Assembly: GCA_020746105.1 (NCBI GenBank)
Contig: CM036636.1
Location: 1,922,001 to 1,986,000, forward strand
Source: Trogon surrucura
Taxonomy: Eukaryota; Chordata; Aves; Trogoniformes; Trogonidae
Length of the DNA: 64,000 nt
Reading direction: 5' to 3'
Shown here: positions 1 through 13,255 of the stretch, piece by piece
How the letters are laid out: every line of letters starts with the position of its first letter
How positions within the stretch are numbered: the first letter of the stretch is position 1
The notes under the pieces: generated by a model
The model's input: only the letters and a program-made list of their open reading frames with translations
What the model was told of the DNA's origin: nothing
The model's database searches: none
Translations under genes and position numbers: made by a program

Positions 1-574
1 GGCTTTAGAGGCTGCCAGAAGTCTGCTTGAACCCACGGCACAGGGGAGGTGGTTGGATCTCGCATTCCTTCGGCACAGTGTACCTGGTCACTAGTCACAA
101 CATGTAAAGAAAAAGACCTCTCCGGTTGTCCTGTGCTGATTTCACACCCTGGAAATGAGCCAGTGCCCTGATAATGCTCATATTTAGAAAGGGCAATTGT
201 TGATAGAAGTGAGAAGCAGAAAACTGGAGAGAACTACGATGAGAAAAGGATGCTTGGTAAAACTGTCGGTCTGAAAGCACTCCTGGTGGACTTTACTCCA
301 TTCTCTTTGCCTTGGAGCTTCCTTGGCTCGATGGGATGCTCCTCCTTCTCTGCCACATGACTTGGACGGGCTCCTCAGGCCCTTGCTCCTCAGGCCCTTG
401 CTCTGTCCCTGCTCGTCCCTGTCTAAGAACCAAAGGCTCTTCCTGAGCCACCTGCCCCTCAGGCCTCTTCTGAGCAGTGTGCACACCCCCGCCTTGTGAT
501 CACTTGTGCATATGAGGAGATAGCTTTATTTTTTTTTTCAATTTATGTATTCTGTTTTTTCCTGTTTCTTCCAG

Positions 575-3500
575 CTTCTGGAAGAGGTTGAGCCGGCTGA
601 TGAGTAAAGTCAATCCTGAACCAAATATCATTCACATCATGGGCTGCTATGTTCTTGGAAACCCCAATGGGGAGAAGGTAAGAGCTTCCTTAATCACCTC
701 CCTGGGAATGTCCGAGCCCAGGGATGCAATAGTCACAGGATGAGGTCTCAACCTTCCTTTTCTGCTGGGCGGGAATGTGCTGCCATCCTGTCCCAGGACT
801 GGCTGTGAACTGGTGAACCACGGTGTGGATTGTGCCTTCCCCAGAGGGCAGGAGAGGAATAATAAGTGACATGCAGGAGCAGTACTGAAGCCTTTGAGAA
901 GAGCAGTCATTCAAAGCGCTTTATTTATTTACTGATGAGCTAGGTGCCTTGAAGGACATGAGTGGAATGTTTTCTAGAGGTAGGGAGCAAGGATGGGTGA
1001 TTCTGGGTGCCCCAGAGTTCATCTTTGTTTTCAGCTGCTAACTCTCTATCTGTTTTCCTTTCAGCTATTTCAGAATCTGAAAAACTTAATGAATCCTTAT
1101 AGGGTTGCCTTTGAGTCTCCACTTGAACTATCAGCTCAAGGTAATTTATTTTCTATAGAAGGACGCATGCTTTCCTAATCAGCCTGCCTCCTTCAGTGGG
1201 CACCTTCCTGAAAAAAAGTCCTTTTGAGCTCCCTCAAGTCCTGCCATGGTCTTCATTTTGCGTGTAGCCACCTTGTGTTGTTCAGTTACTGAGCCTGGTT
1301 TTCCCCTTGTAATTCCTCCGTGTTCACATTTCATCTGCCCTGTTTGTTGTGACTGAAGCTCCCGAGCTCTCTCCAGGCTGCTGGCAGTGGCAGAGGAACT
1401 CAAATAGTAGGTGGCTTTCCAGGCTGAGTTTAGGAGATTCATCACATTACTGGGGCATGTGAAGTCTGTGGGAGAAAGGCGTGTGGGAGCAGAACGTTTT
1501 CGGTAACCGAGTGTGCAGGAGTCTCTTCTCCAGGTCTTAAACCACTGGTGCTAAGTGAGTTGTATCATCAAGAAACGACCATTAGAGCATCCCAGTCTGC
1601 TTTGGTTTGGGGTTTTTTTGCCTGTAGCTCAAGTTATTTCAGGGGGCTATAGAATTTCTCCTTTGGTCAGTGTAGGTAGTTACAGGTATAGTTTCATAAG
1701 CAGCATATTCTGGATTTGCCCTTATTATTTTAGTCCTTTGAATACTTGGTGCTCTGGGGAGATAGAAGCATGCAGCTGTAAGCACTGCGGGTACTTCCCC
1801 TGCTGCCCACAGCTGGCATCAGCACTGGTGGGTGATTCTTAACTCCCACTTTACTGTTGCAGGAATATTTGAGCACATTCAAGCTGCGCAGAGTTCTCTG
1901 TGCGTGTCCTCTTGAGCTTTGGACCCGGCTTTATACCGTGCTTGCACAGGTCCTTCAGCTTGTACATGTATGCCAAGAATCAATTTGCAGGGTGTCGCCG
2001 GCCACTATAATGGAGAGAGACACTCTCTAACCCCCTCGTCCCCCCCAAAATGGGAAGGAAAAGGGAATGAGGCAGAGAGACTTACAGATTAGGAAAGAAA
2101 ACTAAAACAGCTTTAATGAAACAATAATGGAAATAGTAGTGAAATGATAAAAATAAAGAACTAATACAACTATATGTAAGTCTGATATCGAACCTGACTG
2201 CTCCCAGATACCAATCCCCACTGATGCTGCAGAGCCAGCGGCACCGGGGCAGCCCCAGGCTCAGTGGCAGCGGGACCTGGATTTGGGAACTTGGGATCGG
2301 GATCAAAAGCAGGAGATCGGACAGAGTCCTCCCTGGCTGCCGGCCATTGCAGAAGGAGAAGAGAGCCTAAACTCTCGTGATCACTCAATTTATACTGATT
2401 GTCACATATATGGAATGGAATACTCCTGTTGGTCACCTGCCCTGTCTGTTACACCCCGGAGGTGCAACCTTTTACTTCCTTGTGACCCCTTTTACTACGT
2501 GGCTCCCCCAGCGTGGCGCACAGGAGCCAGCGGTGGCCTTGGGCACTGTGGGAATAAGTGTCAGCCAGAGCCTTTCTGCATCCCAGCCCCAGGCAGTGGC
2601 TGTGAACATCAGGTGTTATCAGTGCTGGTAGCACACACTGTCTGCAAAAACACGCTGCCAACTTCAGAACGTGCAGCCTTTTGTAGGAGACTAAACTGGA
2701 AAGTAAAACTCAGTGAACAGCATTGGTTTTGTTTAGCTCCAGCCAGGACACAGGGGAATTTCTGGGTTTAAGTGCAGCCTGGCTGTAGCGGGTTCTGTGT
2801 GCGTGCATTCAGCTGATGATCTTTCAGGGGGCTGGGCCGAAGAATGCGTCTGAATTGATCCCCTCGATCAATCTGGGACGTGCTAATACCGTACCCTCTC
2901 TAATCCTTTGCAAAGTCATCTGAAACTAATCTTAATCAGGCCTCAAAAACGAAAATCCCCTCCTTGAGCCCTCTTTGAAGAGTCCAGGGTTGTTTGTCCT
3001 TGCGTTTTCCAATGCGCTCGCTGCCTCCAGCGCCGGCCCTGGGCACAAGAGACCCCCCCTGCCTTCGATCCGAGATGTCGGTGGTGCAGGACTTGCACTG
3101 CCGTGTCCTGGTGAGCTCGCTGCGGTGAGGAGACACAGCTCTGCAGGACAGAGGCAGCCTCTTGACACTAATTTAAAAAAAATTATAAAAAGAGTCGAAT
3201 TTTCAATGTTGTTTTAAGTGTTTCCCCCAAATCTTTACAAGAGGTTGTCTCTTGCTTTGCAATTTTCTGAAGTCCCGGTGCCCGGTTGCCTCGCGCAGGC
3301 TGTGGGAGCTGTTGGCTGAGCCTCTGCAGCCCCTGACCACCCCCTTGCTGCAGAGGGGTCAAAGTCTGGAGACTGACTCCACACTCAGCTCCTGCCCCAA
3401 GGGACAAGCCCTGCCAGGGGATTATTAAGGAGCTTTTCATGGTTTGAGGAGGCCTAAAAGGACGTTTGTTTCTCGTGAGCACCTCCACGTGCCGAGGGTA

Positions 3501-3714
3501 GGTCGGTATTTTCCAAACGAGGGGTGCGGAGGGTCCTCCTCTGCCCCCGCGTGTTCTCTCACATCCCTCTCACGGGCTGCGGATGTAACCCCTCTGCTTC
3601 GTTTCGCTTCTCCTAGGTAAGCAAATGATTGAGACTTACTTTGACTTCCGCCTTTACCGCCTCTGGAAGACCCGCCAGCACTCGAAACTATTGGATTACG
3701 ACGACATTTTGTGA
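575..3714 (+). CDS. NSMF: NSMF, last three coding exons (5' part lies outside the window)
   Basis: NSMF (Jacob, formerly NELF) is a synaptonuclear signalling and neuronal migration factor that moves between synapse or membrane and nucleus. Three coding exons are visible: 575-677 (FWKRLSRLMSKVNPEP...), 1065-1140 (LFQNLKNLMNPYRV...) and 3617-3714 (GKQMIETYFDFRLYRLW... ending KLLDYDDIL, then TGA). Splice phases match: the first exon starts with the last base of a His codon, and a Gly codon is split across 1140/3617. All junctions are AG/GT. The joined residues match the human C-terminus as I remember it with few substitutions. The exon encoding the preceding residues was not found in bases 1-574, so it lies upstream. 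The last intron (1141-3616) contains an antisense LTR. The gene name rests on remembered similarity, but the match is long and nearly collinear. Confidence 0.93.
1985..2456 (-). mobile_element. Solo LTR of an avian endogenous retrovirus, antisense in the NSMF intron
   Basis: Read on the minus strand, the segment begins TGTAACAGACAGGGCAGG. It then has a TATA-like box (TATAAATTG, near 2390), an ATTAAA polyadenylation signal near 2115 and a GT-rich tail, and ends near a CA close to 1987. This is the U3-R-U5 order of a retroviral LTR. No internal gag, pol or env region is present, so it looks like a solo LTR fossil. Exact ends and target-site duplication could not be fixed by eye, and the family was not determined. 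The antisense orientation within the host intron is typical of tolerated copies. Confidence 0.5.
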
Positions 3715-6630
3715 GCTGGAGAAGCCTTTGCGAGAGGAAGTTGGTCGCCGGTGTGCCGAGAAGTCGTGCTTATTGCAGAGAGACTCTTTTATTGGCACGG
3801 GGAGCCCTTCAAAGCCCTACAGGAGGCAGCGGTGCTCGAGGGAGGGAAGGAGGAGCCCTCGGAAGGAGGAAAGTCTCCTGGGTCAAGAGAGACTGGAGGG
3901 AAAGGGTTTGGCACCTCGCTCGCCTCGGGTCAGAGCCGGGGTGTCTCAGGAGGAGCCGTGCGAAACGAGGACAGGACGGGAGTTCCTTGCAGAACTGAGC
4001 TGTTTTGGGTCAGAATGGGCCAGATTGATTCCAGGTCCTTTTAAAGACTTTTGAAGCTCAGGTTTTCTTACACACACACACACACAAAAAAAAGTTAAAA
4101 AAAAAAGAAATCAGTTACCCATGCACTACAATGAAGACGTGACCAGAGCACAGAGGACGGAGGGGTTTGTACTGATGGGACCTTCTGTGCTGAGGGTCTT
4201 GGAGAGCAAGGACTGCTACACCTACTCCTGCAAGCTTAGATCAAGACGATCCAGTTTCAATGTGAATATATACTGGAATATAGAATTGAAATCTAACTCT
4301 TTTTTTTTTGTTTAATAGAAAATAAGTGCAATTTTTATAGCGAGAGGGGTAAAATCCCTCCCAGTATTTAATTAGTTAAAAATAACACACCAGTAACCAA
4401 TAGATGAGGTATTTTTTTGGTCTGCTTGAAAATATATTCAAGAGGGTAATATATCTTCTGTAGACGTATTTAATCACCAGCAAACATGGTTTTAATGTAA
4501 CTTAGCAGACCCTGCATGTCTGCTGCATTGATTAATCCGGTTTGGTTCGTTAGGTTCAGAGTAGCTGTGTTGCACTAACTGTACGTGCGCTCACGAATGT
4601 GTATTTCTCCTCCAGTTAGACACAACGTCGTTACTTTCTATTTTGCTGCTTGCAAAACTACGGGACTTGAGTTTTGCTGAAATACTTTAGGTTAGAAATA
4701 CGGTCCCTGGCTGGGAAACCTCTGTCAGGACCACTGTGGTATAAAAATGAATTAGAAATTAATAGCCATGGTAATTAACTTGTTCACGCCAGTGCTGCGC
4801 TGCGCGTCCAGAGACGAGCTCTCTTTTTGGTTGGCGGAGCGGCGCGGTGCCACGGCCGCCGGGAACCCTCCGAGGAGCCTCTTCGTTGGGAAGAAACGCT
4901 TCGGGAGGAAGGAGGGCAGCGCGGGGTCGGAGCCCGAGGGTGACTCTGCCCGGTGTTCGCCGGGTGGTTGTGCACAAACCACCCCTTTCGCAAGGCGGAG
5001 AAGAGCCGTCGGCCCGAGCTGCTCACGTCGTAGGACAGAGTAAAGCTGGAGCTTTGTGGGAGCAGCCGTGGTTTGAGAACGTCGATTCATACTTGGTGTC
5101 CGAGGATATGTTTTGGAATATGTTTACTTTTGTTCTTTGTTTAGGTTGCTTTTTGTTTTGGGAAGGGTTTGTTTTGTTTGTTTGTTTCATCTTCTACTTT
5201 CCTGCAAGTGCTGCTGACAGTCTGCGTGGGCCACCCCGGCAGTTCTGGGAGGTGACACGAGTTATTTCTTTTATAAGTAAAATATACTAGAGAATAACTG
5301 GGAAGGATTACTTTAGTTTCCTGATTTCCCGGTATCTAAATTTAGTTGATTGTGAAGTGAAGCAAAATACATGTACAAATCTGCTTTGAAATACTTACAA
5401 AAGGACCGAGTTGTCCTGATCTGTAGAGTGCTCCTTCCCCCGCGACACACCCGTGGTTGTGATTTTGAGGAGCGGGCTTCTGGCTAGAACTGCTAAACCC
5501 TGTACATTTATAGCAGTTTTATAGCAAAACTTTTGAAGAAATGATGTACATAGAGTAAGTAAGGAGAAGAATAGGCAGAGAGGGACGGTTTGAAGTCGTT
5601 GAAAGCAGCCTCTTGAACCAGAGGGGTGTGGGCTGTTGCCTCTCCCTCTCGTTGGAGCTGGGGGACCCGGCGAGGTGGGTGCCCGGGTCTGAGCCCCGGC
5701 TGGACTCTCGCCCTCTTCGCTCGGTCGCGTTTCCCAGACGTGTGGTGAAGAGGATAATAGGCACTGGGCTGTAGCGTTTGGAAGAATGTGCCAGATGTAA
5801 AAAAGAAAACGGAATTTCTGCCATTTCTCTGGGATTTAGCGCGGTAGCTTCTGCCAGCTGGGCTCGGGAGAGGCAGGAGCTGTAGGTGCGATGAAAGCGT
5901 GAAGCGATGTGTGATTTAGAGAAAGGGGCAGGATTAAAATGCTGACAGAAAACTCCCTTTCTGACCCTTTTACCTCCTGTGGTTACGCTCCTAACTGGAG
6001 ACAGACAGACTGTTCTTCCTTTCTATTTTCTCAAGTAAAAAAAAACAAACCTGATTCAGTGAACTTGGTAGCATGAATGTAGCATTGTGGAACTATTGAA
6101 AAAAATCTTATTTAACTCTGAAAGGGCCCATTTATGTATCCACTTCAGTGATTTCTCTGTGCAACTATTGTGTATCTATCCTCACTGACCACTTGTAGAA
6201 CTCGGGGTGCATAGTAGAAAGGCGGCTTGTACAGTTGCGTGACTCCTGTAGACAGATGTGTGTCGAATGAACATTACGGACTGTTTCACTGGTGCAGTTG
6301 GCTGTGGTGTAGTAAAATGACAAACCATGAATGCATTTCTCTTTTCCAAAGATCTGTATTCCTCACAGTTTGTGACGTTTGTGACACAAGCATATTATTT
6401 CCTTTGTGTAGCGTTCATTTGACTAAAGAGATGAAATACTCTAAAAGCTGTGGCTGGAGAGTTCTGCCGTTGAAAGGCCTTTGGGCGAACGGTGTCACTG
6501 AACCATTTCTGGAAGAGGGAAGTGAATTTCTTCCCCTTTTTAACCGGTTGAATTTTTCCAGTGGCCGTTGGGAAAGGAAGGGATCAGCCCAGGATAGGAT
6601 GCAAAAACAAATTTGAAGAATAATAAAAAA
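3715..6630 (+). other. NSMF: Probable NSMF 3' UTR, end uncertain
   Basis: This stretch follows the NSMF stop codon and has no convincing reading frame. It is AT-richer than its flanks, with a short (CA)8 run plus A-tract at 4071-4095 and T/G-rich simple sequence at 5110-5190. An AATAAA at 6622-6627 is a candidate polyadenylation signal; an ATTAAA near 5934 is an alternative. Transcript data would be needed to place the real end. Confidence 0.35.
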
Positions 6631-9600
6631 AGTAATTGTTGAAACTTTATAGTTAAAAATAGAGCCCGCAACTTCCTCAGCTGGCCCAGTCTGTAAAGGG
6701 TGACTCGTAGGCGACGCGTGGCATGGTCACAGCCAGGACATCCCTGTGACAGAGACTGAGTGCCCGTTCTTGCACCCTGGCACCTTCTGCAGCACCTTCT
6801 CCGGGGCAAGGGCAGGGCCAGCCCCAGGGCTGCTCTGCCTGAGGTGCCATGGCTGCAGCGTACACGGGGCAATTTTGTCGTTCCACTTCCACCTGCTGCC
6901 TCCAGCTTTCAGCTCCCGGCTAGTGGGGCGCGTCTGTCTGAAACTCTGAAACCGGTTTGTTCGTGCACGGTCCATAACTGCCCGCCTTGGCTCACCTCTC
7001 GTTAGGGTAATTGGAATGAGCCCGTTATGGCCGGTTGGGCTCCCGTCCCAGCCCACAGGGTTAGAGAATGGGCAGCCCTGTCGTGCTGTTACGCTCAGCC
7101 CCACCGCGGTGAAACTGCTGCTGCGGCTCCTGCCGGGTCTAGGTTTGCTTCTTGAAAGGGCTGGAGACGGGGGGCGCTCGGTTAACCCTGGAGAGAAGCA
7201 GATTAAACTGGAATAGCTCAACTGGAATAGCTCAACTGGCCAGCCCTGGGCGCTCACCCCAGCCTAGTGTGGGATTCTGTGCTGCTCTGGCTGCGAGGCA
7301 GCTTTGGACATGACCCCCAAGCTCCAGCGTGGCCCGATGAGCATCGGCAGAGGGCTCTGCTGCTCCCATCATGGCCTGGCCTGGCCTGGGACTGTCACCT
7401 GCAGGAGAGAGGAAGGGTGGGCAGCAAGTGCATCAGCTCTCCAGTCTGCTGCTCCCCAGCCTGGCTCATGCCCTGTGAGCAGCCCCGGCCGTATTCTCTG
7501 CTGCCTGCAGAGAGTATTCACTTGGTCATAGAAACTTGGTGGTGGTGTTGTCTTCTTGGATGTAGCACTTGTCTTATGCAAGGTTTCCCAGAGATGCTTT
7601 CCTCTTCTCATTTGGCTGGGAAGGAAAGGGAAGAAGAAGATTCAAGTTACCCGAGGTAGAAAATTGAGGAACAGCTTTTTGTGTCTCTCCTCATGCCACA
7701 ACTTTGCAGCTGACCATTGGGCCTGGGGTGGAGAACAGATAAGTTAGCAGATAATCTCTTCCTACATTTAAAAAACCAAACAACAACAACAAAAAACCTA
7801 ACAGGCAAATCCTTATAACTATGGTAAAATATCTGACTGCAAAAAGCAACCAGCCACATGCTCCTGCCCCGTGTGAGGACTCTGCTGTGCTACCGTGGGA
7901 CCGAGTGCCTCTGGAGCTGCCCGAGGCACAGGGCTCTGCTCCGCGTCTGCGCAGGGGCCTCTGGAGATGGATTTGTTCTTGTGTCTCAGCTTGGGCTCAT
8001 TGCCTGGAGCTCGGCACAGGCTTCCTGCTCCAGGGGCTTCTGGAATGTGCGTGCATGTGTGTTCACGTCATCTCTTCACACACGGGCTCTTTCCCATGGT
8101 CTGGGGGAGATGGTCCCCTCGAGTGCCCCTGCTTGTTTTGCCGTGTGCGCTAAAGCGTGAGGCAGCGTTAGCATCCCTCCGGCTCTTGGCGCGCGTCCAC
8201 TTCACAAATAGCTGCTGTTGTTTCAGGACGTGACTGCGTTAGCGACCTGTGGCTGGGAGTTCCTGTTCCCAAGGCTCTGCTGGCAGGGCGACCGCAAACA
8301 CCGCTTCGTCACTTTCAGGGAACAGAAGCGGGGTTAGCTTGACAGAATGGAAAGCGCTGATTTTTAAATAGCCAGCCTGGCAGGATCTGACACGGGAGTG
8401 TGTCCTTAATCCCAGCCCAGACAGGAGGTGGAACTCCCTCTGTTCTCTTGGTGTAAGCGAAAACTTTCAAGCCATCAAAACCCAGCTGAACAGTCACACT
8501 TGTGTATTATTAGTGTGTTGGTTCAGCGTAAGAATTGTTACCCTATGATTAAAAAAATCCTCCCAGGGCCTTTGGCAGTTGGCACGTGTTGCCGGAACCA
8601 TGCATCAGAGGATGTGCTGGGTTGTGTCATCCTTCCTCAAGCGACCAGGCCGGGATGTGGATCTGCAGGTACACGTAAAGCTGAATCGCTCTGTGCTCTG
8701 GGTTTTGCCATGACGGGATCCCTGGAGCTGACGATGCAGCCCTTCCCGAAGGATGGTGCGTGGATAATCCTCCCACGGGACGTCGAGCGGCAGTACCGTT
8801 TTCCCACGGCATCCGTAAAAAGTTGTTTGCAAGCCTGTGTTTTGTCCCGCTGATCCCAGAGCGCCCGTGGCTTTCTGCATCTTCCGTGGGAGTGTTTTTT
8901 AATTCTCCGTTGTGGAAACACTGAGCCAAAGTCAACTGGAAACTGTTACGGCCTTGATGACAAGTCAGCCTGCTGATGCCGTGTACTCGAGCTGAGTGAG
9001 CAAATGGGTGGTTTCATGACCGCAAACCTGATAGTGATCACTGTTACTCCCAGGGAATCCTGCTGTGCAGCCAGCAGAATCAATAGTAAGATACCGGAGT
9101 TTGCTCTCTGCCTCAGATGCCAGGGCATTCCACAGTTACTTTGCTAGGTGTGGAGGTGGGGATGACTGAACAAACTGAGCGAATTTGGCGTTCCCCATCC
9201 CAGGAAACCAGGCTGGAGTCGTACCCGAACGAGCTGTAGTTTTTCCCCTGTGTGTTTCCTGTTGTTCTTTAACAACTATTCCTGGAACTGGGGTGACTTC
9301 AGTTGTGATGCCAAGCAACTGCAAAAACTGAGCTTTGGCAGGGCTGGAAGTCAGCGTGCTTTGGGGATCTTTACTGGTTTCCCCTTGGAGTTCAGGCACC
9401 AGTTTTCATTTCCAGCCTCTTTGCTCAGCTGCGAGCCCTTCCTTTGCTACTGCAGAGCTGCGAGCGAGGGGGACATGAACATTATTCTGAAAAAATAACG
9501 TGAGAATAACAACTGGAAAAGGTGACGGCATGGGATTTGAAAATGGATCTGGTAATGCGGAGAAGGATAGAGTATATCCAGTAATGCTCCTAAACTCTGA

Positions 9601-12600
9601 GATATTTGAGCAAATTACTTCCATCCAAATGAGAAAAAGGAAGAAAGGAGGATAGTTGTCAAAAGGGGTGGGAAAAAACCCCCAACCACCCATGTGTGAA
9701 TAATAATTGACCACTTGACAAACTAGGTGAAGATAAAGCACTCTAGTCTGATTCTGCCTTCAGAGGGAGCTGACAGCTCCTTTCAAAATCAAACTTGGGC
9801 ACAGGGCAGCGTGGCTGCATCCTTCTGCGCTGCTCCGCACTGCTCGGGCGATCCTGGGTCAGACGCGTGGGGTGGGTCCCTCTTCCCTCAGCCCATGGCA
9901 GCGGGAAGCTGACGGCAAAACGGACTCACGAGGAGCTTGAAACGTTGGTCCAGAAAGAGCCCCTGGGCTAGAGACCGACCTGAGACGTGCTGGTTTGGGG
10001 GAAAAACTGTCTCAAAGTTAACAGAGGGTCCTGAAGAAAAAGTGATAGGCTCCGAGGTCTCGGTGGGCCCTCGGCCAGCAGGTCGGCTCCTTGGAAAAGT
10101 TGGAAGAAAGTGACTCCAAAGTGTTTTCTCCCATTTTCGCCCCAGGCATGGGGCGAACCCGACCGTCACGCCGGACACCTCTGCTCTCTCTGCTGCCTCC
10201 GTTAACATGTTTGAGACTATCTGCTGCTTCGTGTACAATAACCAGGTTTCAAATGTGTGAATGTTTCTAGGTTTTAAGATGTGATTTAATAAAAGGAGAA
10301 GTTTCTGGGAAAGCAGGTTTTCCTCTGGTTTGGCTTTCTTCTGTTGTTTTTCTCTGCCTGAGTTTATAGACCCGGGAAACACCACTTGGCAGGTGCTTTG
10401 CTGTGCTGGCTGTACCAGCACCCGGCATCTCTGAACGGCGGCAGCAAGGGAAATAGTGAAAACTCAAGAGCAGAGCTCCAGGAGGCTCAGATGCAGTTAA
10501 AAGGAGGGAGGAAGATAAAAACTCCTGATGCTTTAAACACGGGGCCATCTGAGAGAGGCAAATGGGGACAGTACAGCGTGATGCGCAGTCCCAGCAGTAT
10601 CTGCGGCTTAGCGAGTACGGACGGGCTGGCTAAGGAGCTTACAGAGCATTAAGCATCGGGCCTTGTCCTGGGAGGAAGGGCCGATCGCTGAGCACCATCC
10701 CGGGCACCGAGAAGCAGAGGCCGGGAGAAATTCAGGGGAGGCTAAAGGCCTGGTAATCCCTCTGGGGAAAACAGAGCAGCTCCAAAATCACATCTGCAGG
10801 AGCGCAGAAGGCATTGCATTCCAGTAAGGCTCGTTCTTTGTCACAGGCCCGTTTGATTTCATTGCCAAAGTGAGCGGGTCTGGCTTGAGCTCCCAGCTGC
10901 GACTTTCCCCTTTGGCTCCAGTGGTGACGGTCACCTGCCTGTTTGGCTTCTGCTACACATGGTAACTGCAGCCCCTCTGAGCACAGAGCTCAGGGCTGAG
11001 CAGGCTGGACAACTTTGTCATTTTAAGGCAATTTTCTTCAGCACTGGGACCTCTCAGCCTTCTTTTCTGCATAGGCCTCATTCAGACACATTCTGCTCCA
11101 CGCGCCACCGCCATGGTGGGGCAGGACATGCCGTACGCACCTCAGTAGTGTCACAGGTGGCAGAAATCACTTCTAAGCCCTCACCAGCAACTGCCCAGCC
11201 AGCGGTTCTGGCCAGAAACGTGACTGATGTTCTCCCGAAGGCCTTTTGCAGCACCAGTGGTGCCCAGAGTACCCAGGGGCCAGAAAGACTGTCTTTAATC
11301 TTTATCCTGGAGCCATTCCTCCTGTTTTCCTATCAGCACTGTAGGGCGTAAAGTCAGTTTTGTTTTTTTTTTGCAGAAGCCCACGCTGAGCGGGATTGCT
11401 GGGAGCCTCTCAGTAACAGCACCAGGGCATGCTCTGGGGTTATTAGCACAGCGAGCAGAGCGCTCACTTGCCAGCCAGCTTTCACTGTCCAGTCCTTAAC
11501 GCCGTTTCACTGACTCAGCCTAGGAAAGAAACAGTCGACAGAAGCGATAGAAGGCTCTCAGATCTTGACTGGCAGGGGAGGCACTGAATAATGGCCGGAT
11601 TTATTTTTTTGTTATAAAGGCAGGCGGGCATGCAGTGAAACTAGCAGATGTCAAGTTCAATCCCCACAAAGGGAGACGTTTTCTTTGCACCAGGTGCAGA
11701 TAAACTGTGGGATTCATTATTTCAGGATTTACGGGCTTTACACGGGCTCAAAAGCCAACCAGACAAGACCACGAAAGAGAAATCCATTGAGATCTCCCGA
11801 GGACAAAGGCGCATTGTTGGCTCTGTACGTGCCTGAGCCATGAGTCACCAGAGGCGGGGAAATGTCACTACCCGCTTGCCCGGTCTTTATCCTAAACTCT
11901 CAACCCCAGGCACCCGCTGCGGGCCCCGGCGAGGGCCATGAGCTGGGACGATGCATCCTGGACCTGTGCTTCAGCCGAGTCCAGCGGGTCATGTGCAAAC
12001 CTTAAATCACCCTCGTGTTAATTTAGCCGAATCACAAAGAGCTGCCTCCTTCCCCTTAGGTCTGGTTTGCCAGCTCGCAGCAAGGCAGCTCCTCGGGGCG
12101 TGCAGCCCATCTGGGCGTTCCACGGCTCCTGGCAAGCGGGCGGTTTTGGCAACAGAATACTATTTTGTGTAGTATTGTTTCCAGGTATCATTTGGGGAAG
12201 GTGAAATTGCCCTGGCTCAGGAGTGGCAAAGGTAAAGAGCCTTATCAGCAGGATACGGTGCTCCTTCCCGCAAACACACCCGTGTTTCCAGCAGCCTGGC
12301 CGGAGCGAGGCGAAGTCTCTCACACCGGAGTTTCCTGGCACGCCGGGGTGCGGCTGTCAGGCAGGCTGGGACCGTGGTGAGCTCTGGCCAGAAGTTATTG
12401 ACATCGCGGCGTGCCACATCCCCCTGCACCTCCTGGGCTGAGGATTTCAGCACGGGGTGTTATCAGAGGTGTGGAAAACCCTGGGCTGTCCTGCAAACGT
12501 TTCCTGATTGCACGGGCTTCCCAAAGCAACCCGCTGGCAGTCGGGCACAGGCGCCACCTGGAAAAAACGCCGCGGTGGCGTTTCTCCTCGTGCTTTCGCA

Positions 12601-12690
12601 CCCCGTAGGCAGCCGTCACCGAGGAGCGAAGCCGGCGGGAAAACCGCTTTCCCAGTCGGCTACTGCACGCCCTGGAAACCCCCAGTGTTC
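6631..12690. other. Intergenic DNA between NSMF and TPRN, no gene seen
   Basis: Both strands were read. The open frames here are short, carry no recognisable motif and lack consistent splice partners. A 16-bp direct duplication (GGAATAGCTCAACT core) lies at 7208-7240. No full transposon copy was recognised. CpG content rises from about 12.3 kb towards the TPRN promoter. Confidence 0.5.
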
Positions 12691-12699
12691 TCCAGATTT

Positions 12700-13255
12700 C
12701 TCTTAGCACGCTGCCCTGATGATGAGGCACCGCTCCAGCGCCAACTGCTGGCTCTTGCCCGGTGTGGCTGGGGCCAAGCTGGTGCTGGGTGACCCCGAAA
12801 GGTGTTTTTTGCTCCCCTCCTCCTGGTCCACACGGCGGGGACCAGCCCGGGAAGCGGGAGGGCAGAGCGGGGTCAGGGGGGTTGGGTCCCCGGGGCTCCC
12901 CGCAGGCCGCGGACCCCGCAGGGCCTGCCCTGAGCCGCGTCCCCCCGGCGCTCCCGGGGGCAGCGGGGACCCCAGCTGGTCGCCCCGGTGACACGGACGG
13001 CCGCGTCCCCAGGAGCCGTGTGAGCTAACGCCGCGGCCCTCCCCGGGGCACCGGACCCGCTCTGGCCCCGCAGCCCGGAGCAGCGCCCGCCCCCGGGAGC
13101 CGCCTGCGAGGGCCGGGCCGGACCGCCCACGGCGCTGCCATGGCGCCCGCCCCGCCCCCGGAGGGCGGCCCGGCGGCCGGCGGCGGGGCCGGCCCAGGTG
13201 CGGCGGGAGGCGGAGGCGGCCGGGCAGCGCACTTGGCCCTGGTGCCGCCGCCGCC
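12700..13255 (+). promoter_or_regulatory. TPRN: CpG-island promoter and 5' leader of TPRN
   Basis: This 0.55 kb is extremely GC- and CpG-rich and contains GC-box sequences (for example CCCGCCCC near 13149). It leads directly into the TPRN start codon. No TATA box is apparent. The island continues through the whole first exon to about 15.3 kb. The transcription start is not defined by the sequence. Confidence 0.65.

Noticed and set aside
575-3714. First thought that the left-edge gene was NELFB, which neighbours TOR4A in human
   Set aside because: NELFB ends differently as I recall it. The residues MIETYFDFRLYRLW and LLDYDDIL match NSMF (also once called NELF).
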